From assembly GCA_016763955.1 (NCBI GenBank), contig JAESSU010000427.1:1-6933 (forward strand): 6,933 nucleotides of DNA, in the 5' to 3' direction. Source of the stretch: Phycisphaeraceae bacterium. Lineage in GTDB: Bacteria; Planctomycetota; Phycisphaerae; Phycisphaerales; Phycisphaeraceae. Below are positions 1 to 3,954 of the stretch, piece after piece. The position numbers were made by a program, and so were the translations under genes. Every line of letters starts with the position of its first letter. Position 1 is the first letter of the stretch. Under the pieces are notes generated by a model. That model was not told the DNA's origin. It did no database searches and saw only the letters and a list, made by a program, of their open reading frames with translations.

Positions 1-2
1 AG

Positions 3-224
3 GCGGAAATGTGGTTTAGGTCCGGGATAAGAAACGGAAATATCGAATCTAAGTACTGCCTTGGGAAGCTCGGTTTATCCGGTGCGTTGACGAGTGTATC
101 GATGGAAGAATCCCTTAAACTCCTTCGTGACTCAGCAGATAGTGGGCATGTATTCGCGAAAGCGACCTATGGCAAGCATCTCATACGGAAGGTGTCAACC
201 TCTTTGCGACAGTCTATCCGATAG
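3..224 (+). pseudogene. Sel1-repeat protein fragment, cut by the IS
   Basis: The reading frame is open from base 3, so the gene begins left of the window; the ATG at 9 is internal. The translation shows the spacing of Sel1-like (SLR/TPR-type) repeats: alternating Ala/Gly/Leu positions such as SKYCLGKLGLSG, then ESLKLLRDSADSGHVFAKATYGKHL, close to the family pattern A..LG..Y..G....D...A...L..AA..G...A...LG. Sel1 repeats form alpha-solenoids used in protein-protein contacts. The native sequence stops at about base 192, where the IS terminal repeat starts; the last ten or so residues and the stop at 222-224 are read from IS DNA. The far side of the IS does not continue the Sel1 pattern, so the gene is probably truncated rather than simply interrupted. 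The family assignment rests on about two repeats only and its biological role cannot be told. Confidence 0.6.
193..202 (+). repeat. IS terminal inverted repeat, transposase 3' side
   Basis: TGTCAACCTC pairs perfectly with the reverse complement of 1769-1778. Similarity beyond ten bases is weaker and needs a gap (a shared ACAGT a few bases further in). Read outward on the minus strand it contains TTGACA, a consensus -35 hexamer. Confidence 0.8.
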
Positions 225-1371
225 ATAAACTACGAATTGGTTGGCGGCGAGCCGCCGCCAACGTTGGGAAGTTGACGGGTGCCGTTGTGTCGATCAGGCC
301 GTTTTCCTGAAGTATCGGATTGATGGCGACTTGAGCCGGTGGCAAGGCCACTTTCGGTACGCCGTTGACGAATCTTTCCGGATGGTCGGCGTATTGGCGG
401 TGTAGCGCTTGTTGTCGTTGCTTTGCAAGATGGAGATAGCGTTTTGTAAAAACCTGTTCGGCAGTAAAACCGGCCAGACCGCTGTGTTGGTGTTCAAAGT
501 TGTACCACTCGAAGTACCGCGCGCACCAGTGGTCTGCGTGTTGATAGTCATCGAACCGGCCGGGGTAATCTGGTTGGTATTTCAGCGTTTTGAAGCCGCT
601 CTCGCTGAATGGATTGTCATTGCTCACCCGTGGTCGGCTGTGGCTGGCGGTCACGTCCATGTCGCCAAGCATCTCCAGATAACTTTTAGCGATCATCGGC
701 GAGCCCCTGTCCTGGTGGATAGTGAGTTGCCCGGCCGCAATGCGGTAACGCGTGGTCGCTTCGCTCATCAGTTGTTGGGCCAAGGCACTATTTTCTTTAC
801 GCGAGAGCATCCAGGCCAGAACAAAGCGACTGTATAAATCCATCACGACGTACAGCGACAGATACTCCCCACGGCGTACCGTGGGGAGTTTGGTCACGTC
901 CCACGTCCACACCGCATTCGGTTTGTCAGCCAGGAGCCGGGGAATGGCATGATGTTGTGCGGGTCGTTGTCGGCGTCGCTCACCGTTTTGCCGGTTTGCT
1001 CGTAGTAATCGGTGCATGGTACTGATCGAGCAAAGATATTGCCCTCGGCTCAGCAGCGCGTAATAGACCTGCGCTGGCGGCTGATCCTGGTAAAGGTCAC
1101 TTTGCAGGGTGTTTAAAACGCGTTGGCGCTCAAACGGTTTGAGGGCGCGCGGTTGCACGCTGTGCGTTCGCGAGAATCTGGCTTGATGCGCTTGTTTCGC
1201 GCAGCGTTGTCGGCGATAGTACGTGCTGCGGTTGACCACTAAGGCATCGCAGGCCATCCGCAAGGGCATGCGCCTGGGGCGATCATGGATCAGGCCCGTC
1301 ACGATTGGCTCTGGCCCGAGCGCTCGATTTGATCGAGCATTTGCATGGCTTTTTTTTGGAGCTCCAGGCAA
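214..1371 (-). CDS. IS3-family transposase OrfB (DDE catalytic subunit)
   Basis: This frame encodes the catalytic part of the transposase, an RNase H-fold integrase core (rve) that cuts and joins the IS ends. Numbered from the TTG at 1371, an N-terminal helical region with a HTH_21-like motif (NRSTYYRR) is followed by WTWDVTKL (D158), HQDRGSPM (D221) and NDNPFSESGFKTLKY (E257); exactly 35 residues separate the last two acidic residues, giving the classic DD35E triad, with the family's K/R downstream of the Glu. The C-terminal part shows the usual YFEWYNFEHQHSGL block. The frame lies -1 relative to orfA and overlaps it by 73 bp, so OrfB is most likely made as an OrfAB fusion by programmed frameshifting at the A8 tract; the TTG is therefore a nominal start, and the first ~7 residues before the slip site are probably not translated in this frame. 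Confidence 0.92.
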   Translation of the reverse strand: MPGAPKKSHANARSNRALGPEPIVTGLIHDRPRRMPLRMACDALVVNRSTYYRRQRCAKQAHQARFSRTHSVQPRALKPFERQRVLNTLQSDLYQDQPPAQVYYALLSRGQYLCSISTMHRLLRANRQNGERRRQRPAQHHAIPRLLADKPNAVWTWDVTKLPTVRRGEYLSLYVVMDLYSRFVLAWMLSRKENSALAQQLMSEATTRYRIAAGQLTIHQDRGSPMIAKSYLEMLGDMDVTASHSRPRVSNDNPFSESGFKTLKYQPDYPGRFDDYQHADHWCARYFEWYNFEHQHSGLAGFTAEQVFTKRYLHLAKQRQQALHRQYADHPERFVNGVPKVALPPAQVAINPILQENGLIDTTAPVNFPTLAAARRQPIRSLSIG

Positions 1372-1709
1372 TCGTCTTTGATCTGAATTTGACGCGTTAA
1401 GCGAACCAGCTGCTTTTCCAGCTGCGCAATACGTTTTTGCTCCGGGCTGAGCTTGGCGCGCGGGCCGGGCTGCGTCTTGGCCAATGCATCCAGATCGCCT
1501 CGGTCACGCTCTTTACGCCAGTCTGACAGCTGAGATGCGTAGAGTTTTTCTCGGCGTAAAAGCGCGCCAATTTCACCGCGCTGGCATTGCTCTACCTGAC
1601 TCAATATGTTCAGCTTGTATTGCGTCGTAAAACTGCGCCGAGTGCGCTTCTCAAGAGCCGGGTCGGGCTTAACTTGGGTATCTTTGCTGACATCGTGCGG
1701 CTTGGGCAT
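1299..1709 (-). CDS. IS3-family transposase OrfA (DNA-binding subunit)
   Basis: A 136-residue protein starting at ATG 1709, preceded by GAGAGG five bases upstream. Residues ~20-75 (RRSFTTQYKLNILSQVEQC ... LLRREKLYASQLSDWRKER) match the HTH_Tnp_1 DNA-binding fold that recognises the IS ends; residues ~90-130 (EQKRIAQLEKQLVRLTRQIQIKDDCLELQKKAMQMLDQIE) form a coiled coil/leucine zipper used for dimerisation. In IS3-family elements free OrfA regulates transposition, while the frameshifted OrfAB fusion is the transposase. The 3' end overlaps orfB and contains the A8 slip site within the codons CAA AAA AAA. Nothing in the frame looks damaged. Confidence 0.9.
   Translation of the reverse strand: MPKPHDVSKDTQVKPDPALEKRTRRSFTTQYKLNILSQVEQCQRGEIGALLRREKLYASQLSDWRKERDRGDLDALAKTQPGPRAKLSPEQKRIAQLEKQLVRLTRQIQIKDDCLELQKKAMQMLDQIERSGQSQS
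1322..1357 (-). promoter_or_regulatory. Programmed -1 frameshift signal of the IS
   Basis: On the minus strand eight A residues (1357-1350) lie in the orfA codons CAA AAA AAA. A slip of one base back gives LQKK-SHANARSN, leading straight into the orfB frame. Eleven bases after the A tract is a perfect 7-bp hairpin, GCTCGAT-CAA-ATCGAGC (1338-1322), a plausible stimulator. Homopolymeric A slip sites with a downstream stem are the known mechanism in IS3 elements; use here is inferred. Confidence 0.75.
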
Positions 1710-1740
1710 GTTGGCCTCTCATCAATCACCCTGAATCTAC

Positions 1741-1746
1741 ATTATC
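1741..1746 (-). promoter_or_regulatory. Possible -10 box for orfA
   Basis: The minus strand reads GATAAT here, 5/6 to the sigma70 -10 consensus, about 31 bases upstream of the orfA ATG. No convincing -35 lies 16-18 bases upstream within the element, so the native promoter would be weak. Confidence 0.25.
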
Positions 1747-1768
1747 TCAGACGGACACTGTATGAGGC

Positions 1769-1778
1769 GAGGTTGACA
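1769..1778 (-). repeat. IS terminal inverted repeat, transposase 5' side
   Basis: GAGGTTGACA is the exact reverse complement of 193-202. It lies about 60 bp upstream of the orfA start. It also carries TTGACA pointing out of the element towards the ribbon-helix-helix gene, but no good -10 hexamer follows 16-19 bases later. Confidence 0.8.
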
Positions 1779-1793
1779 CACAGGGCATCCAGC

Positions 1794-1959
1794 GTGCCAA
1801 ATTCACAAACAAGACGGCGATATACCACGGGACGTAACCGTCAAATCAATATCAAAGCAACAGCAGAGACAATCGATAGTCTCTACAAAATTGCGGACAA
1901 GCGTAATGTACCTTTAGGCGAAGCTTGCAATCAAAGCTCTTGAACGCCAAGACGACTAA
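1794..1959 (+). pseudogene. Ribbon-helix-helix (CopG-like) protein, frameshifted
   Basis: Starting at GTG 1794, which has AGGG eight bases upstream, the frame gives MPNSQTRRRYTTGRNRQ, then INIKATAETIDSLYKIADKRNVPLGE. This is the RHH pattern: a basic tail, a beta strand with alternating residues (RQINIKA), helix A (AETIDSLYKIADKRN) and the V-P-L-G turn. The frame then runs into a TGA at 1941-1943. The next frame carries the expected helix B end, KLAIKALERQDD, stopping with TAA at 1957-1959. The shift is near 1920-1923; comparison with the family pattern (LGE..E.A..ALER) suggests loss of several bases. RHH proteins of this kind are small DNA-binding repressors or plasmid partition/antitoxin components; the partner is not in the window. 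The IS ends 15 bp upstream of the start, so any native promoter has been displaced. A sequencing error could also explain the shift. Confidence 0.55.
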
Positions 1960-1964
1960 ACGAT

Positions 1965-1995
1965 TACCTATCAGGTAGAAATGGCCTGATAGGTA
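1965..1995 (+). terminator. 11-bp hairpin after the RHH gene, possible terminator
   Basis: TACCTATCAGG (1965-1975) and CCTGATAGGTA (1985-1995) are perfect reverse complements with a 9-base loop, starting five bases after the RHH stop at 1959. The position suggests a transcription terminator, but no T tract follows on either strand, so an operator or recombination site is an alternative. Confidence 0.45.
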
Positions 1996-2079
1996 TCTCG
2001 CGATCACTATCGAATTTATACAGCTACAAGAATCTGGGTAATCCCCCCAAAAAAATTCGACCCTTGGTGCAGCGTTAAA

Positions 2080-2195
2080 GGCTACGCAGTCGGATGAGTT
2101 GATTCCCTCGAGCCTAATAGCGGTATTTGAAAACGGCAGGCTATGAGCGAACCTATCAAGACGAAGGAATCAGTGGTATGACTTCGGTATTTTGA
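2080..2195 (+). pseudogene. Possible relic of a serine resolvase/invertase N-terminus
   Basis: One frame, open from 2121 to the TGA at 2193-2195, reads RYLKTAGYERTYQDEGISGMTS. This fits the segment of small serine recombinases that runs ALxxAGCExIFxDxxSGxxS in Hin/Tn3-type proteins. Upstream in another frame lies GYA (GGCTACGCA at 2080-2088), matching the N-terminal GYARVS motif, and then VDSLEP. The distance from GYA to AGY is 59 bp against about 66 expected, so a few small deletions would reconcile the pieces. The catalytic Ser (RVS) and everything after SGMTS are missing. The segment would be a short, multiply frameshifted leftover of a mobile element. The match is by eye and over about 22 residues only; chance similarity is possible. 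Confidence 0.4.
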
Positions 2196-2220
2196 GTAGA
2201 TCGAAAAACGCTTGTAAGAA
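2192..2220 (+). promoter_or_regulatory. Weak candidate promoter for the CBASS operon
   Basis: TTGAGT (2192-2197) and TAAGAA (2215-2220) are 17 bases apart, ending 22 bases before the TTG start of the nucleotidyltransferase. They match the sigma70 boxes only 4/6 and 3/6. Nothing better is visible between the upstream hairpin and the operon. Confidence 0.2.
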
Positions 2221-2242
2221 CTCCAAAAGAGGGAATTAGAAA

Positions 2243-3160
2243 TTGACCGATAGCGAATGGGAAAATCAATTTCGAAGTTGGGCTGAACCCCCATCCAAAA
2301 CCGAACAAACACGATGCGACAACGCCATATCAGCCGTTAGGAATGCGGTTTCAAATTCCGAGCCGCTAAAATATACGACGAAGGTTTTTGTCCAAGGTTC
2401 CTATCGCAATCGAGTCAACGTCAAAAAAGATAGCGACGTAGATATCGGTGTCCTCTATACCGGATCATATTTTTTGGACCTTTTGGCGGGTGGACAGGAT
2501 CCACTGAGTGGGGCAGCAAGCTACGACTATGCAAGTTTTAAGAATGATCTTGAGACGGCGCTTAGAAGTCATTTCAAGATGGGCGTTGAGAGAGGGAACA
2601 AAGCGATCAAACTTCGCGAAAACACCTACCACGTCGATGCTGACGTAGCACCGCTGTTCCACCTCAAGAAATTTGGAACTTATGGAGAGTTTCTCCGCGG
2701 CGTTTCGTTAGTACCCGATGACGGCAGTCGCCGGATCGACAATTACCCGGAACGCTTAGCCGATGATTGGCCGAATGTGCCTCTGCACTATGAAAATGGA
2801 GTCGAAAAAAACTCGGCCACATCACGCCGTTATAAGAGCGCCACTCGCATCGTCAAGAAATTATGTAACACGATGGCCGATGAGGGAAACAATGCCGCAA
2901 AAGTGATTCCTGGCTACCTTATCGAATGTTTGATATACAACGCTCCAAACAGCTATTTTGGTGCAAACTCCTGGCTGGAATTGGTTCGTTCGATTTTCTG
3001 TTATATATGGGTAGAGACCAAACTCGAAGGTGACTGTAGTAAGTGGACAGAGGTCGACAGGATTAAATTCCTGTTTCACTCTTCACAACCATGGACGAAA
3101 GAACAAGCCCACGCATTTGTAGATACGGCTTGGGACAGGATTGGAGTCAAGAGTGCCTAA
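2243..3160 (+). CDS. CBASS CD-NTase (CdnE-like cyclic oligonucleotide synthase)
   Basis: A 305-residue cGAS/DncV-like nucleotidyltransferase. The polymerase-beta-type active site is clear: VFVQGSYRNR (Gly52-Ser53) followed by KKDSDVDIGVL (Asp65, Asp67) and, after a helix, YHVDADVAPLF, whose Asp134 should be the third metal ligand. The C-terminal helical (OAS1_C-like) part ends with HSSQPWTKEQAHAFVDTAWDRIG, a motif typical of CBASS synthases. Such enzymes join NTPs into a cyclic di- or trinucleotide after phage sensing; which bases are used cannot be read here. The start is TTG 2243, because TAG at 2237-2239 closes the frame upstream and GAGGG lies nine bases before it. The downstream Cap15-like gene overlaps the stop by 8 bp. 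No Cap2/Cap3 or HORMA/TRIP13 genes are present, so this is type I CBASS. The synthase family is secure; the CdnE clade is inferred from motifs and partner. Confidence 0.9.
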   Translation: MTDSEWENQFRSWAEPPSKTEQTRCDNAISAVRNAVSNSEPLKYTTKVFVQGSYRNRVNVKKDSDVDIGVLYTGSYFLDLLAGGQDPLSGAASYDYASFKNDLETALRSHFKMGVERGNKAIKLRENTYHVDADVAPLFHLKKFGTYGEFLRGVSLVPDDGSRRIDNYPERLADDWPNVPLHYENGVEKNSATSRRYKSATRIVKKLCNTMADEGNNAAKVIPGYLIECLIYNAPNSYFGANSWLELVRSIFCYIWVETKLEGDCSKWTEVDRIKFLFHSSQPWTKEQAHAFVDTAWDRIGVKSA

Positions 3161-3791
3161 GCGTATTCATATTATGTCGTTTGTCGGGCTCACCATCGTG
3201 GCCTGGCTAGTTGCACTGTGGGCACAGGGAATTCCCGTACTGACTACTGATTTTCTAAAACCTTTTAGTATTGTTGTTGGCGTGATTGGCGCCGTTGCAA
3301 CGATATTCAACAAATGGGCATGGTCCTGGGCCGTTTTTCGGGGCTGGTATATAAATCGACCAGACATTCGCGGTACTTGGAAGGTCATACTGCACAGTAA
3401 TTGGACGGATCCAAAGACCAGCAAAGGCGTTCCACCCATTTGCGCCTATATGGCAGTTAAGCAATCTCTAACCACACTCAGCCTTCGCTTGATGACACCG
3501 GAATCACACTCCCGGTTGATCGCGCATAGCATCGACATTGAGAATGATGAAATATTTCGCCTCGCGGCCGTTTATCGCAACGAACCGAAGCTAAGTCTGC
3601 AGGGTGATCGCAGCGAAATTCATCATGGATCCATGGTGTTGGAAATTTATGGGACACCGCCGATCTCCATGGAAGGGAATTATTGGACCGACAGAGCCAC
3701 GCGCGGAACTATGAAACTAATAGAACAAAAAAATGAAGTGTTCGATACGTTCGAAGACGCCAACAGCGCTTTTACGACGATCTCTAGCTAG
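3153..3791 (+). CDS. cap15: CBASS membrane effector, Cap15-like (2TM + beta-barrel)
   Basis: A 212-residue protein with two N-terminal membrane helices (about residues 8-26, MSFVGLTIVAWLVALWAQG, and 38-53, FSIVVGVIGAVATIFN) followed by a beta-rich domain that begins RPDIRGTWKVILHSNW and ends around EGNYWTDRATRGTMKL. This is the layout of the SMODS-associated 2TM-beta effectors (S-2TMbeta), known as Cap15: the soluble beta-barrel binds the cyclic nucleotide, and the protein oligomerises and disrupts the inner membrane, causing abortive infection. GTG 3153 was chosen as start because GGAG sits six bases upstream; it overlaps the synthase stop by 8 bp, implying translational coupling. TTG 3141 and ATG 3174 are alternatives; the latter would still keep both membrane helices. 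The gene ends at TAG 3789-3791, just before a large hairpin. Function is by family resemblance and neighbour. Confidence 0.85.
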   Translation: MPKRIHIMSFVGLTIVAWLVALWAQGIPVLTTDFLKPFSIVVGVIGAVATIFNKWAWSWAVFRGWYINRPDIRGTWKVILHSNWTDPKTSKGVPPICAYMAVKQSLTTLSLRLMTPESHSRLIAHSIDIENDEIFRLAAVYRNEPKLSLQGDRSEIHHGSMVLEIYGTPPISMEGNYWTDRATRGTMKLIEQKNEVFDTFEDANSAFTTISS

Positions 3792-3811
3792 CTGTCTGCC
3801 CCACGATTAAC

Positions 3812-3873
3812 TGAATCACCCTGGGTTTCAACTGACCAACTTCTGGGGGTCAGTTGAAACCCGGGGCGATTCA
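3812..3873 (+). repeat. Long inverted repeat between CBASS and the PHP-ATPase
   Basis: The 26-nt arms 3812-3837 and 3848-3873 pair with one mismatch (A3818/C3867) and one T-G wobble (T3822/G3863) around a 10-base loop. The core GGGTTTCAACTGACC / GGTCAGTTGAAACCC is 15 bp perfect. It starts 20 bp after the Cap15 stop. It could act as a strong bidirectional hairpin terminator without a T tract, or be a leftover of a mobile element: GGTCAGTTGAAACC-type blocks resemble the repeated end sequences of some IS21-family elements, which I note from memory only. Confidence 0.8.
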
Positions 3874-3903
3874 TACACCGATGTAGAAAGGAGATGGCAG
3901 CGA

Positions 3904-3954
3904 ATGGATTTCGTCCGAGGCACTGTTACAGGGAGTGGCTATGTCAGTAGCTGA
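3904..3954 (+). CDS. Possible 16-residue leader peptide ahead of the PHP-ATPase
   Basis: ATG 3904 has AAAGGAG ten bases upstream (3887-3893), a better Shine-Dalgarno sequence than that of the gene it precedes. The frame encodes MDFVRGTVTGSGYVSS and stops at 3952-3954, 14 bases inside the PHP-ATPase reading frame. Such an overlap could couple translation of the two. There is no conservation evidence available, so this may be chance. Confidence 0.25.
   Translation: MDFVRGTVTGSGYVSS

Larger units (their letters stand above)
193..1778 (-). mobile_element. IS3-family insertion sequence, complete
   Basis: The element is bounded by TGTCAACCTC at 193-202 and its exact reverse complement GAGGTTGACA at 1769-1778, and carries two overlapping minus-strand genes in the IS3 arrangement (orfA with helix-turn-helix and leucine zipper, orfB with DD35E catalytic core). 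The ends have the TG...CA form usual for the family, the length of about 1.59 kb is a little above the usual 1.2-1.5 kb, and orfB ends only 21 bp from the left end. Both frames are intact and the frameshift signal is present, so the copy looks potentially active. No matching 3-4 bp target duplication is visible next to the ends (AAGG on the left, CACA on the right), and unrelated genes lie on the two sides. The exact IS name cannot be given without a database. Confidence 0.9.

Noticed and set aside
409..952. Plus-strand open frames opposite the transposase
   Set aside because: They are antisense to an intact transposase with full DD35E motifs, show no ribosome sites or recognisable domains, and are shadows.
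189..1782. Target-site duplication around the IS
   Set aside because: AGG/AAGG on the left and CAC/CACA on the right do not match; shifting the ends by one or two bases does not help.
1773..1801. Outward promoter from the IS driving the RHH gene
   Set aside because: The -35 TTGACA is perfect, but bases 16-19 downstream (around GCCAAATT) give no -10 hexamer.
2041..2056. C6-A7 homopolymer run as a promoter or phase-variable tract
   Set aside because: It is not in any supported gene and no promoter boxes flank it.
3812..3873. CRISPR repeat
   Set aside because: There is only one copy of an inverted repeat, with no regularly spaced direct repeats or spacers.
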